From Miscanthus floridulus (lineage: Eukaryota; Streptophyta; Magnoliopsida; Poales; Poaceae): a stretch of 64,000 nucleotides of DNA. The number at the start of each line of letters is the position of its first letter. Positions within the stretch are counted from its first letter, which is position 1. The DNA is taken from NCBI RefSeq assembly GCF_019320115.1, contig NC_089581.1, positions 94,982,802 to 95,046,801 of the forward strand. Direction: 5' to 3'. The notes under the pieces were generated by a model. That model worked only from the letters and a program-made list of their open reading frames with translations. It was not told the DNA's origin and made no database searches. Shown here in pieces: positions 11,257 to 24,153 of this stretch. The position numbers and the translations under genes are program-made.

Positions 11257-12042
11257 TTTGCTAGTCCCTGAGCAAAGCCAAACTCAGTAATGGATCAGGA
11301 GTTGCTACAATGCTTTTATGCCTCAAAAGTACACATGCGTTCAACAAAAAATTCTCCTCCAAATTAGAATAAACTGATCTGACTTTCAAACTTACCCATA
11401 TTACCTTCAACCATGGGGCTTCTTAGCCTTCACTTGGGTCTTGAGTTATTGAAAGATAGAATGATCAAGTCAAGCACTATGTCTCAAGTTCTTTGTTCCA
11501 CCATTGTTCCAGAGTTTTTATATGTTTTCAAAATAAAACTCAGATATTCTATTGTATGACACTCTCAAGTCTCTCAATATATGTGGTATTTGTGGATCCT
11601 CACCAAGGCATAAAATGATGTTGTGAGTTATCTCTTCCTACCACTAAAGCTTATGTGGAGTTCTTAGGTAGGGAGAAAGCTAGAGCATACTTGCAATGCA
11701 TATATTGTAAAGTCAAACAACGGATCCAAAAGGTGTTGAGTCATACAATGAAATCAAGATATGCATGTGTGTGGATATATGAGCTGGGTATATGTGGTGG
11801 CTAACCAAATTCTACTTTGCTACATGAAAACATATCTCTCTTTTGAAACTTGGAAACATTTTTGTAAGAGAACATGGGCTATCTTATTCATCTCTCTCTT
11901 TTTTAGGTGGGCATCTAAGTACCCATTATTTTTCAATATCTCAGACACTTGTCCATTTTTTCCAATTCTTTTTTTCTTTTTTTATGAATAACTTTTGCAT
12001 AGCCTATTCCTCTTCTCTACAACAAAACTTTTGAGAGATAGC
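11257..12042 (-). other. 3' untranslated region of E, left of the nested element B
   Basis: Non-coding AT-rich sequence. On the minus strand it ends in the tttgctcagggactagc-type string common before the polypurine tract of such elements. The open frames here are short and in pyrimidine-rich runs. Confidence 0.5.
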
Positions 12043-12047
12043 AACAA
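12043..12047. repeat. Target site duplication of element B, left copy
   Basis: aacaa precedes the TG of B and recurs directly after its last CA at 30256-30260. This proves the ends of B and that it inserted into E. Confidence 0.85.
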
Positions 12048-12701
12048 TGTAACTCCCTAAAATTTGCTTCTCTTGAAATAGAGCTAAAATGATTTAATTT
12101 TGTATTTTTATGCTCATAAAAACTTGGGAAAATAATAATTTTTCATTAGATTAAAGTTTATCTTAAGGTAGAAATATGTTTGTTGCATTCATGCCGGTCG
12201 CATCTTGTGTTTCTATGTGCAAAATGTGTGTTTTTTAAATATGTTTAGGAGATGAATATATATCTCTAGCAATTTTCCAGCTTCTTTCTGGAATTTAATT
12301 CCTACCTCCTTCACCTTAATATTTATGTTCCAAGTTTCCAACAATCTTTTCATAAGCTCCAAATACATTATTTGGGTTCATCATGTTCCAAAGTGTCTCT
12401 GGGAATTTTCCCTAAATTTTCGGAGGTCTCGGAGTATTTTTCGTGGCTTAAATATCAATTTTGGACTTTTCTAGAATTATTTTATTTGTGAAATTAATTA
12501 ATTCTGAAAATAAATAATATATCTCATTTTCCAACCAACTCTCAAAGCCCATGTGCAATAATCCTAATAAATGTCAAAGGCCCATGCATTTATTTACTAA
12601 TGGGATTTAATGATTATTTAGGTCCATTAGTAAATGTGGAGGGTGCAACATCAATTAGTACCATATTGCTAGTTGATGTAGATATAGGGAGTTTTTCTTC
12701 C

Positions 12702-12709
12702 TATAAATA
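12702..12709 (+). promoter_or_regulatory. TATA box of B LTR (5' copy)
   Basis: tataaata is conserved in the 3' LTR at 28034-28041. A GC-rich, exon-like leader follows and ends at a CTAG-GTGAGT donor about 175 bp downstream. Confidence 0.65.
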
Positions 12710-13046
12710 TGTACCAACCCCTTGGGCAAAGCACATCAAAACTACCGTAAGGGGAGCCCCTAGTTTGGGAAATCTCTCGTGTAGTAAATTAGATTTTTCT
12801 CCTCCTTCTCTCGCCATCGCCATCACCGTCGCCGCCACGCTGCCCGATGTCGTAGACCCGCCATCGATCGCAAGAGGCCCTAGGTGAGTTCGTCGTCTTC
12901 TCCTCTTATTCCATGTGCTCTCGGATCGTCAAACCGTGGCCTCTATGGCCCAAACCAAGCGCTCCGGGGAGCTTCTCGCCGCCGATAATGGAGCTCCACC
13001 ATGCCAGTTTTCTTCTCTGGTCGGTGACTCTCTCTCCCCCTCCTTT

Positions 13047-13051
13047 CTAAT
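13047..13051. repeat. Target site duplication of C, left copy
   Basis: ctaat here and caaat at 22213-22217 differ by one base. The uninterrupted 3' LTR of B has ctaat at the same place, so the right copy has mutated. Confidence 0.7.
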
Positions 13052-13586
13052 TGTGGAAGAAGCGCCTAATCTAATGCCTCCTAGGAGTACTTGTCTTCCA
13101 TTAGACACTAAGTACTCAAGGGACGACACCAAATTATGTAGTTCCATCGAGCACACCCCAAGGGAGAACCAAAAAATCCATATTTTTCCATCAAGATCAC
13201 ATATAAGAGAATAAAGCTTACATCATTATTAAATCATTTCTTACATCACTTTCCATGCAGCAACAGAGTATAATATTTATGGATTACAGCAGTGGAATAT
13301 ACCCATGTTATCAGAGTTATGAATAATTTAATTTAACAATGGAATATAAACATGTCATCAGAGTTACAGTAGAAATAAATATGTATTCATAACATGATGA
13401 AGCATTGATATATAAACTATGACAACAGATTATAAAACTTATATTTATAAAACATTTAGCGAGAGTTATAAATAAAAACTATGATCGCAGCGTAAAGGAA
13501 TCCTCTCTGAGCCCACCAGGAGGAATCCACACATAGAGTCAGCTCTAGCATCTGCCTGTCACCTATAATAGGGGAAATAAAACCCT

Positions 13587-13604
13587 GAGTACTCAATTAT
13601 ACTC
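13587..13604 (-). other. LTR hairpin 2, degenerate copy in C
   Basis: gagta and tactc pair across an eight-base loop. On the minus strand it follows a GGGTAAGTC donor-like site (13608-13617 region), as in A and G. Confidence 0.4.
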
Positions 13605-14363
13605 CACAAGACTTACCCATCATGAGAAAAGAAAAGACTCCAAGGATACGCAAGGCTATTTGGCTTGTGGGTTTATTGCCTCTACATGAGCATTACTAAA
13701 CGTACATCCTTATATTCAATTTTATTAGCAGTCATCATTAGTTCATTAACTAACCATTCTATGTAAGCACATGTACTACTTTCTACCAGGTGGTAAGCAA
13801 TCAGAACCATTTTTACATCTTTCATATTCCAGTTCTTACTACGGTGCTAGACTATAGACAAGTCATACCGGATCACCCAGTGATTCGCAAACCAATGTAT
13901 CCTAGCTGGGTACCCCAAAACACATGCCCCGCTTGTACCCCAGGCACAAGCAGGACCAACCCACCACTCTCCTGTCACGGGGTCCAGGTCCCCATCCAAA
14001 CCTAGACTCCAAGCCCCCGCTCCTGAGTCCTAGACTCAGTGCGATGCCTAGACCTCCACCATCCCCGCCTCTAATTAGTCGGTTTGGAAAGAGCCAGAAC
14101 CCATGACAAGAGAGCAACAAGCCTTCCCTACGCCCATACACAAGTATGTGTTCGGAATAATAAGTCTATGACTTGCCTAGAACCCAATGCAACGGCCGGT
14201 CCTTAACCGACACAGCCAGAACAAGTGCAACCCGAGCCTCGCTCGAATGCCAAACCAAGTCCAGATCCAAAGATCCTATCCGCCCGGTCTCTAATTATCA
14301 TTCATATATATATTCCAGGTGATAATAATATAGTAACAACAATAATATATTTCCTATCTCTCA

Positions 14364-14384
14364 CGAGTGACAGGAAAGCACTCG
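14364..14384 (-). other. LTR hairpin 1, copy in C with compensatory pairs
   Basis: cgagtg and cactcg pair perfectly. Relative to G, the second and third pairs changed from A-T and G-C to G-C and A-T. Confidence 0.6.
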
Positions 14385-14453
14385 ACTTCTATCGGAGTCC
14401 TGTAGCATAGCAATCTACATGATCCTGTCATACTAGTAAGACTCATAGGATAA

Positions 14454-14455
<2 letters not shown>

Positions 14456-14541
<86 letters not shown>
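14456..14541. repeat. TA microsatellite in the LTR of C
   Basis: About 43 uninterrupted TA units. The open frame of alternating isoleucine and tyrosine codons across it is an artefact of the repeat. Confidence 0.97.
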
Positions 14542-14544
<3 letters not shown>

Positions 14545-17500
14545 AGTGGGTTTCATTCAACTCCTTAAAACTTAATGCGCAAACATAATATAAAGTGCAG
14601 AAAAGTAGGGGTTATGCACCAGGGCTTGCCTGGGTAAAATATAACCAAGTTAGCTTTCCATCATGGTGACACGATCATCAAGGCACCACCTTTTCTACTA
14701 CTTCGATCATCTCCACGATCCTCGTTGTTCCTATTATGATATACGTGGATGCAACGCATAGATGTAAATAATCCACGACAACCAAAACTCTTAGAAATTC
14801 GATCAAGCCTCGCAAGCTAACGAGATAGCTCTAACATGCTAGGCTATGTATCTAGGTTGCCAAACTAGGCGCTAATCTCCCACAATGTTTTAGTTATAAA
14901 ATCCTTAGGTGTTTCTTTATTAATTAAATACATATATATTTGAACTAGGGCTCATTTAATTACCTTAACAATTAATTTCTATGGAGCTACAAAACTTACA
15001 GTGAGCACCTAATATTGCTAGGAATCTACTATAGAAATTTTAGGGCCAGTATTTCTACCAATTCATCACAATAATTCCTACAAGTTCCTGTTTTAACCAT
15101 TTTAATTGCTTCAATTTAATTAGTCTACTCTAGAAAATTCTATGAAACTAAGTGAACAAAATACATTATCAGATAGGTCATGATTTTAGGAAACTAACAA
15201 AATTGGTTTCACAAATTTTGGATTCTTGCACAGTTTTATTTCGAATTTACAAGTTTGTCTTTAGCAATTAAATCAGAAAATGCTTCGGAAAAGAAAAGGG
15301 CCAGCGGTAACTTACATGGCCCAGCAGGCCAACACTGGAACGCGGTGCGCGTAGCATCAGGCCTAGCAACGGCCCAAGACCGAGGAGCCCGCGCACGCGT
15401 CGGTGAATTTGCAGAAGAATACCTGATCTATCCCTTTATTACTCGGCACTATTGCAATAGAGACACATTTCATATATAAGCCCTAAAAAGAACTTGTCTT
15501 CACGATCGAGAAGTCCCTGGCGCTCTCGCGCTCGCCAGTGCAACCCCGACCGGCATAGAGCAAGTACACAGGCTAACTGGGGACCTCTTCTATGCACCTA
15601 AGGGCCGATGGGCACCTACTGATCAAACGACGATGGTTGGGCAATGGTGGGATGATGGGGGTGCCCTAGATTACGCCGCTGCATTGGGCTACGGACAACG
15701 GTGATGGCGTGGCCATTCCGGTGAATGAAAAGACTAGAGAGGGGAAGGAAGAGGTGTGCGAGCACCAGTGGCTCACCAAAAACCAAGCCGTGGTGGCGGT
15801 TGAGGTGGAGGCATGCCGAGGTGGCCTGGCCACGTGCGACAGATCAAGCAGCTGTGCACCATGACTGACACCGATGTGCCAGCTCCCAACCCACATTGTC
15901 CCTGGCCAAATGGAGGTGAGCACCAGTAGTAGGGAGTCAAATCGGGTATGGACATGCCATCAAGTGCATCGTTAAACTTTAGATGGAGACTTACCCCCAA
16001 CTCCTAGCCACGGCAGCACCTAAGGCTGGCGGCGAGTGTAAACCAAAATTGGTTGTTGATGGACAGCGACTGAGCTAGATAGGGAAAGGAGCACCTAGCT
16101 AACCTCTTAGACTACCTGTAGGTGTGAGGAATTGAGCTGCGAAGCCCAGAGCTAGGTAAATTGGAAGCAAAAAGGGGAGCTCTAGCTGTAGCCATGGAGC
16201 GTGCACCTACGCGAGAGTGAGCGGCTTAAGATGGGGTGGCTCCATGCGAAAGTGGTAGCAAGAACACGAGCACACGATGATGGCCCACGGAAATTGACAC
16301 GACGTGCTTGAATGGAGCGGTAAAAATCCAAGTGGCTCACGTCATCAGCTAGCGGGAGCAGGGCGAGGCAGTGGAGCATCGTATCGCCACTGTACCCGGG
16401 GCCAACAATCATCATGGCAGCAGTGGCATATGCTGAGGCACAATGCGGTAGATAGGACGATGGGTGGAGCGAGCGCCATGTCGGTCACACGATGGCTGCC
16501 ACGTTAGTGATAGGGCCATGCATGGCCTAGCTGGCAGCACACACGTGATGACCTTGTAGCGGCAGCCCTGTGGCTCAGTCCGGCCTGTAGGGGCGACCGT
16601 GGCTAGCCCCTAACCCGCGCATAGCTGGCAGCCTACAAGGCCAACCATGAACATGGCGGTGGCCAAGACTGGCCAATAAATGGTAGCGCACACGCACGAT
16701 GACCGCGGACACGGCTATGCCACGATGAGCGGTGATGTGCATGGATTTAAAAGCAAAACAAAAGCCACTAATCAACTCGACTCAGGTTCAACTTGTTCCA
16801 CTAACCTAAAGTCGGTACTAACACCTAACTAGCAAAGCAACTCTTACGACCAGAGGATAATCGGAGAGGAAGTTAGAGCAAAGTCAAGATAGGTTTGTCA
16901 CGCTGAACAACAGTCGACGAATAGAGCGTCAATGACATAGCTACAACGCGTTTCGACTAAATTTGGGCAAATTCAATGACTTCATGACAACTCCAACCCA
17001 ACCATGGACTTCACCACGCTAAAGTACTTACTTAGATGCAACCAACACTAAGAAAATATAGACCTAGTGTTTAAGAAATTTAATCAAAATTTCAATGCCA
17101 AAACGGCATCGTCGTTAGGTTTCTAGACTTAAATCGTTTAGTTCTAGAATATGAAATTATATTCTACTTTCAATTCTTGAGCTATCAAAAATACCATGGA
17201 ACAAGATCTATTCACCAAATCAACAATTGCATTTTCACCTACTAAACTTGCACTTCAAATTTTATTTAAGTACCAATTGCTTAATCAAATAAACAAGACA
17301 TTCGCTATTTATTTGCTATCAGGCATTTTAAGCACTTTCTTCATACTTTTCCAAAACAAGCCCTAAACAACTTTTGTCGACAAGATTATTTAAAAGTTGT
17401 TAAGCACCGAGACAAGTTGACTAGCGACACTTATTTGTTTGTTTTATTCATGAAAATGAGTCACACAAGATTCGTTTATAATTCCATGTGTGCTTTAAAT

Positions 17501-17585
17501 TGTTAAACCCGAAAACTTGTTTTGCTAATTTCTCTTAGGCATTAACCTAGGTGCTAAGCAAGCTCGTAACACCAGAGGTGTTACA

Positions 17586-19374
17586 ACCAACCACCTAAAA
17601 AGAATCTCGCCCTGAGATTCGGAGCAAGAACCAAAAAGGAGACCACGCAATTACACTTCATAGATCTGAAATTGCATGAAAGATTACACGACGTCGAACA
17701 CTAAACCACACGGGGATTTAGGGATACATGGTTAAGAGCAACCTAATACAACCAAAGCTTAATCTAGAAGTCGGGATAGACGAGGGCAATGGAGAAACAA
17801 CAAGATAATGATTATCCAAGACATGGCGTATGACCAACAGATCTAGAAATAGGAGACTGAGAACTCAAACATAGTGAACCCTAAGACCAACTAACCAAAG
17901 GGGACTTGAACTTCTTTGATAGAAATCTAGATCCCTTCTTCTTTCTAGATTTACGCCATCACCTTTGTCTGACGACTAGATCTCATAGCTCTGCTTCAGA
18001 TTCGAGAGGGATGGGGATTAAGAAGAAGACCAATGACCAAGGGCATCTTATAGTGGCAAACTAAGGTGGGGCGCAGCGCACCGGAAGTGGAGACGGCATG
18101 GATGGGACACACTACCGGTTCACGCTATGGGGATACAGTCGGCCATGACATGCTCCCTGCGTAAGCAAGTGGAGGGGAAATAAAGGAGAGGAGAGAGGGT
18201 TTGCTCGACGAGGGAGGTGTGTGGGTGGCCGTGTCCCCAAAAAAAGAAAGAAGGGAGGGGGAAGGGGGGTCTAGAATGGGAACGAGGGCATAGGGTTGAG
18301 AGCCGACCAGATGCTAGGAAAAGGAGAAGCGCACAGTGAACGAGGATGGCGAGCACGACACGATGTCACAGCCATGCGAGGATAGGGTGCTAACGGGACC
18401 AACATTGACAGCATCCGTAGGACACGCAGAGATGGCGACCCAGCATGCGTAGCATGGGCGAGCTGTGCATAGTGCTTGGGACTTGATGTCCGCTCAAACT
18501 TTTCCAAGCACTCCCTACTACCTAAGGCTAACTTTTCCCTGGTGTTCTTCTTTCCTTCCCTTCCTTGTCCACAATATTCACCAACCTTTGTATGAACTGA
18601 GATCGCAACATACATGCTTCCTCCAAAACCACCTCCTCTTGTTTACTTTGAGAGAACACCATTTCATCAACCCGTTGTGGATTTCCCATTTGAACACCCG
18701 AATATTTCCAATAAATATTTTGTATCAAAAGCGGTATGGCGGTGTAACTTGGTAAAGGTACTTGGTCAACAACCTCAATACCAGTGCATGCCGAGTAGTG
18801 TCATCATGTGGCAGCTGTTCCATAGGGGCCCTCAATTTTGTCGCGGCACCATAAGCTATTAACTAGGCAACTACTACCAACTTACACGCAATGAAGGTAG
18901 TGCGGTCATAAACCACAGAATAAGAGGAGTATTGCAAGGGAAGATTCAGGCAATAAGGGTTCCTTTCGCAATAAGGGACAAGGAATTCAAATCTAACGAT
19001 GGATTTGATTTAATGAGATTCAAGTGTTCTGCTGGGACATCCACAATTAGTCGATACAGTGTCCTATGTTATCCAATCACTACTGGTTTGCTAGCATCTG
19101 AATGGTAACTTCTCTTGTAACCCACTTAACATCATCCTTGAAAATCATAAGCATGTCTACTAATATCTAAGGGCAGATGGACGCAATAAACCCATCAAAG
19201 TAAACAAAATGCACATTCCAACGGTCTTATATGGGTACAACATACAGGCACTCACTCTAACATTCTCGACACATCGTTCACCTTCCCTATGATCGGACGA
19301 CCTCAACAACTATGGACGAATTACAATGGAAAGATTACAATTCCGGTGGACAGCGACGAAAGACACTACTAACT
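17586..19374 (-). other. Unexplained internal region of C
   Basis: No retrotransposon domain is recognisable. On the minus strand, 18000-18500 has a pyrimidine-rich, gene-leader-like part with ctataag near 18055. A 66-codon frame at 18528-18728 is of unknown nature. These could be captured host sequence or decayed spacer. The extreme 3' end reads cagggcgagattcttt on the minus strand, like the 3' ends of related gypsy elements. Confidence 0.4.
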
Positions 19375-20098
19375 ATGGGTACATCATCCTAAGGCAACTA
19401 ATCTACTCTAGACCACGCATCTTCATTCCTAGGCTCGATGGATTCTTCTACTGCCCTGGCTATAGATCTGCCTCCTCTCTTGGCAGTGGCTGAGTGAGGG
19501 GAAGCAAGGGCTCTACTTTTGACACTTCCAAAGGTGGGGGTGCTCGCGGTACTACAACATCGGTTCTCCTTCTTTCTAGCGGGTGGACAGGGATACCCTC
19601 CATGATCAAGAGATCCTGCCGTTCAGCAGCCAGCATCATCTGCTTGGCCCTAGTGACAAGGTAGGCCTCTCCCAACTAATGGGCATGTCGATCTTCGACC
19701 TCCTTTAGGGCTTCCGACATGGTAGTCTCCTGACTCTTTGCGGCTACCGCACTGGCATGTGCTTCAGCAAGCTGCACCTAGAGCATCCTGGAGAAGATCT
19801 TGGCTTTCTCAGCTCACTGGAGGCACTTCCTCAGCTCTGAGGCTTGCTGGTCATACTGCTCATCTAGAGCAAGTAGGTACATGGTCAAGTGCACCATGGT
19901 TGGATTGTCTTCTTGCACATCCCGCCCTTGCAAAGCATCCATGCAAGCCCTCCATGCCCATCGATTCTTTTAAAAAGGTGAAAAGAACCTCATGGGGGTA
20001 CGAGCAATGGGCTCTTCATAGATCTAGCAAAGATACCGCAAGGCTTTGTGGGTCACAACCTGGTAGGTGTTGATGAAGTGAAACCTAGAAGGCTTTGT
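19375..20098 (-). pseudogene. ORF0-like gene of element C (decayed)
   Basis: Reading the minus strand from 20098, one frame continues for about 240 codons with seven in-frame stops, five of them TAG. An N-terminal block (VTHKALRYL, RTPMRFF) resembles the corresponding block of ORF0 in A. A long stretch rich in alanine, glutamate, glutamine and leucine (LDEQYDQQASELRKCLQ) is likely coiled coil. A proline-rich tail follows (APPPLEV, LPLTQPLPREEADL). The longest intact piece is 19460-19675. Its start has been deleted together with the primer site. It lies just inside the 5' LTR, the same place as in A. Confidence 0.55.
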
Positions 20099-20102
20099 GG
20101 AA

Positions 20103-22212
20103 AGAACTTGTCTTCATGACCGGGAAGTCCCTGGCGCTCTCACGCTCACCGACATGGCCCTAACCAGCATAGAGCGAGTATGCCGGCTAACTGGGGACCC
20201 CTTCAGTGCACCTAAGGGGCCTATGGGCACCTACTGATCAAACGGTGATGGTTGGACAATGGTGGGATGATGGGGGGTGCCCTAGATTACGCCATAGCGG
20301 TAGGTGGTGGTTAGCGGTGATGGCGTGGCCGTTCCTGTGAATGAAAAGACTAGAAAGGGGAAGGAATAGGTGCGTGAGCACCAGTGGCTCACCGGAAACC
20401 AAGCGGTAGTGGCGGTTGAGGCAGAGGCATGCCGAGGTGGCCTGGCCACATGCGATCGATCGAGCAGCTATGCTCCATGACTGACACCAATGTGCTAGCT
20501 CCCAACCCATGTTGTCCCTGGCCAAACGGAGGTGAGCACCAGTAGTAGGGAGTCAAATTAGGTATGGACATGCCATCAAGTGCATCGTTAAACTTCGAAT
20601 GGAGACTTACCCCCAACTCCTTGCTATGGCGGTGCCCAAGGCCAGCGGTGAGTGGAAACCAAAAATTGGCTGTTGATGGACCGTGACTGAGCTAGATAGG
20701 AAAAGGAGCACCTAGCTAACCTCTTAGACTACCCACAGGTGTGAGGAATCGAGCTGCGAAGCCCAGAGCTAGGTAAATTGGAAGCAGAAAGGGGAGCTCT
20801 AGCCATAGCCATGGAGTGTGCACCTACGCGAGAGTGAGCGGCTTAAGACGGGGCATCTCCATGCAAAAGCAGTAGCAAGAACACGTGAGCACGGTGATGG
20901 CCCATGGAAAATGATGTGACGTGCTTGAATGGGGCGGTAAAAATCCGAGCGGCTCATGACATCGGCTAGCGGGAGCAGGGCAAGGCAGTGGAGCATCGTA
21001 TCACCACTGTACCCGGGGCCAACGATCATCATGGTAGCAGTGGCATATGTTGAGGCACAGCGTGGTAGATAGGGTGACGGGTGGAGTGAGCGCCATGTCA
21101 GTAACACGATGGCTGCCGTAGTAGTGACAGGGCTGCGCATGGCTTTGCCGGTAGTGCACACGCAATGACCTTACAACGGCAGCCCTATGGCTCAGTCATG
21201 GAGCGTAGCTGGCAGCCTGCAAGGCCAACCATGGGCACGACGGTGGCCAAGACTTGCTAATAAATGGCAGCACCCACGTGCGATGACCGTGGACACGGCT
21301 ATGCCACGACGAGCGGTGATGTGCATGGATTTAAAAGCAAAACAAAAGCCACTAATCAACTCGACTTAGGTTCAACCGCTTCCACTAACCTCAAGTCGGT
21401 ACTAACACCTAACTGGCAAAGCAACTCTTATGACCAGTGGATAATCGAAGAGGAAGTTAGAGCAACGTCAAGATAGGTTTGTCACGCTGAATGACAGTCC
21501 ACGAACAGAGCGTCAACGGCATAGGTACAACGCGTTTCAACTAAATTTGGGCAAATTCTACGACTTCATGACAACTCCAACCCAACCGTGGACTTCACCA
21601 TGCTAAAGTACTTACTTAGATGCAACCAACACTATGAAAATATAGACCTAGTGTTGAAGAAATTTAATCAAAATTGCAATACCAAAATGACATCATCGTT
21701 AGGTTTCCAGACTTAAATCGTTTAGTTCTAGAATCTGAAATTATATTCCACTTTCAGTTCTTGAGCTATAAAAAATACCATGGAACAACATCTATTCACC
21801 AAATCAACAGTTGCATTTTCACCTACTAAACTTGCACTTTAAATTTTATTTAAGTACCAATTACAAGTATTATTTTATTTTTGTTTATAAAAATTGTTTT
21901 TCATGCTTAATCAAATAAACAAGCCATTCGCTATTTTTTTGCTATCAGGCATTTTTAAGCACTTTCTTCATATTTTTCCAAAACAAGCCCTAAACAACTT
22001 TTGTCGACAAGATTATCTAAAAGTTGTTAAGCACCGAGACAAGTTGACTAGCGACATTTATTTGTTTGTTTTATTCACGAAAATGAGTCACACAAGATTT
22101 GTTTATAATTACATGTGTGCTTTAAATTTTTAAACCCGAAAACTTGTTTTGCTAATTTCTCTTAGGCATTAACCTAGGTGCTAAGCAAGCTCGTAACACC
22201 AGAGGTGTTACA
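20103..22212 (-). repeat. 5' LTR of C, second half deleted
   Basis: It repeats 15487-17585 from the shared string aaagaacttgtc onward. The part equivalent to 13052-15486 is missing. Confidence 0.85.
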
Positions 22213-22217
22213 CAAAT

Positions 22218-24138
22218 CTGGGCCGTCCAGATTCAATCCAATGGTCCAAGATCGCCCGTACCCCTTCACCGGGTTTATTTGCAAAAGAGCCCCTGCAGTT
22301 TCACATAATATAACCCGCAGTCCATGGCACACTTCCAGAATACATTTTCCTATTCCAAAAGCGTAGTTTCTTTCTAATAGATTCAAAATACGTTTTCATC
22401 TATTTAAAGTTGTGCCACTAGTTTTCTTTAGGCCATAACTTCTTATTTTAACTCTGTTTTGATCCATTCAAGTTGCGTTAGATTCATAATTGAGTAATCT
22501 ACAAGTTCATCCTACTGTTAAATATATTTTCAACTTTTGAAATTTGAGGTTATATTTAATCTATTAATTTATTAAAGTAAATCTTGTTTAATTCATAACT
22601 TTTTTGTTATAGCTTTGATTAGAGTGCTTTTAGCTTCTCTGTGTTCCTAGCGAGATGTAGATTCATTTTACAAACTTTTCATCTTGATTTTATGTTTGGT
22701 GTACTGTTATAATTTAGATCTATTGTTTGCCTCATGTATGATTGCATGGATGCTTGTGTGGTGCTTTATGATCATGTCCAGTCGGTGAGCTTTGCGTTGG
22801 TGATATAAAAGAAGTTGGTGATCTTGAAGAAGTCCTTTGGAGGTTACAATTCAATAGAAGGATTTGAGTTTAAGGCAAGTATATCATGGGATCTTCCTTG
22901 TTGTCCTATACACCTTTAATCATTTAATTCATACTGCTTGTGTCTACCTTGACTGCCACTAAGGATTTCCTAGTGCTTTGTTACCTCGTGCCTTGTTACC
23001 TATGGGGTATTGCATTGGGTAGTATGATGCTAGTGCTCAATTAAAGACCATGATCTTGTAACTTGACTAATGGTATATGCAATAAACATTGAAAGATGAT
23101 TTTTAGCAACATGGAATCAGGGGGCTAGAGCATTGGGCTATTTTTATGGTGCCCTAGATTCCTCTCCCTAAGGACTTATCTATAAGTGATCATCTAGAAC
23201 TTACAGTACAGCTATGAGGGCTACATGGCTTTAGCTTTAGCTCAGTATGAGGACCTTTTCTAGCTTGTTAGAGGTTACCTTTATTGGCGTAAGAATGGCT
23301 TGCCGAATCGGGTATATGATAGCCTATGTCCCCTTGTGTATAGGTTGCGTGTCATTGTGCCATCAGGAAGGGGGTTCCTACATTTGTTTGCTGAGTGAAT
23401 CTAGGGACCCTAACTTGTTAGATGAACCTTTGAAAGGCTTCATAGTGAACCATGCCAACCTTCCTTGGAAGTGGGTCAAGAGATTAGCTACCTCAGGCGA
23501 AAGGGTAAATCACGACTCACAGTGAAAGTGTACAACCTCTACAAAGTGTAAAACTGGTATATCAGCCGTGCTCACGGTCACGAGTGGCCTTGGACCCTTG
23601 CGGAGTAGATGATGAACACTGATGATACTAATGATAAAGATGCTCACTAATGAATACTATTTATGCTATTCATTATTCATGTTTACCTGATCATGTGTTT
23701 ATGGGCTTAGGATAACTTTGTTGCCACCCTATTGCTAAAATCATGACTCAATAAAAGCTAATCGCAGTTAAACCAGTGTTAGCCTTTTGAGCCTCATGAA
23801 CCCCATGTTATATTTGTTGAGTACGACATGTACTTACGCTTGCTTTATTTTTCACATATTTGAAAAAAAATACCGAATGGGTACCAGATTGCTAGAGTTT
23901 GGAGGAATTAGGCTTGTGATCAACCAGTCAATTGTCCCTTTGGATTGGAGTCTTCACCCAAAGATCAGAGTTGTCTTTTCGCTATTTGTTGTCTAAGGTT
24001 ATATCCTTTATACTAAGTACGTTATATATTGAGCATTGTCTTTTGATATTACCCTTATTTGTAGCTATATGTGAGATTTGACTTCTTGGGCTCACATATG
24101 GTGCGTATCTGGTTTTGTTCTTAAAACCGGGTGCTACA
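22218..24138 (+). repeat. 5' LTR of B, second part
   Basis: It continues the LTR from ctgggccgtcc, matching 28352-30255. Hairpin 2 is at 23819-23835. The end gtgctaca is at 24138. Confidence 0.9.
23819..23835 (+). other. LTR hairpin 2, copy in 5' LTR of B
   Basis: gagtac and gtactt pair, with one G-U pair, around gacat. It lies about 300 bp before the LTR end. The 3' LTR copy is at 29938-29954. Confidence 0.5.
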
Positions 24139-24141
24139 AAG

Positions 24142-24153
24142 TGGTATCAAAGC
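24142..24153 (+). other. Primer binding site of B (initiator Met tRNA type)
   Basis: tggtatcaaagc begins three bases after the LTR end and has one difference from the usual site. The same site is in D on the other strand. Confidence 0.85.

Larger units (their letters stand above)
12048..13051 (+). repeat. 5' LTR of B, first part
   Basis: This matches 27382-28366 from TGTAAC on, then is cut by C at 13052. It contains the TATA box (12702-12709), a GC-rich leader with repeated gccatcgcc units, and a GTGAGT splice-donor-like site at 12884. Confidence 0.85.
13052..17585 (-). repeat. 3' LTR of C (4.5 kb)
   Basis: It reads TGTAACACCTCTGG... on the minus strand from 17585. It shares blocks with the LTRs of A and G: the ggcaagcccYGG string near 14618, hairpin 1 at 14364-14384, and the ccctgagtac block near 13584. 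GC-rich exon-like sequence lies at 15490-16760. It lacks the A/G coding module. A minus-strand TTATATAT near 15470 is a weak TATA candidate. Confidence 0.85.
13052..22212 (-). mobile_element. Non-autonomous long-LTR gypsy element C inside the LTR of B
   Basis: Both ends carry the TG/CA form, and the right half of the left LTR (15487-17585) is repeated at 20103-22212. The orientation is minus. The internal region is only about 2.5 kb, with a decayed ORF0 and no gag or pol. The 5' LTR has lost its second half, the primer site and part of the leader in one deletion near 20100. Confidence 0.85.

Noticed and set aside
14354..14560. Minus-strand open frame of alternating Ile-Tyr codons
   Set aside because: It is simply the TA microsatellite read as codons.
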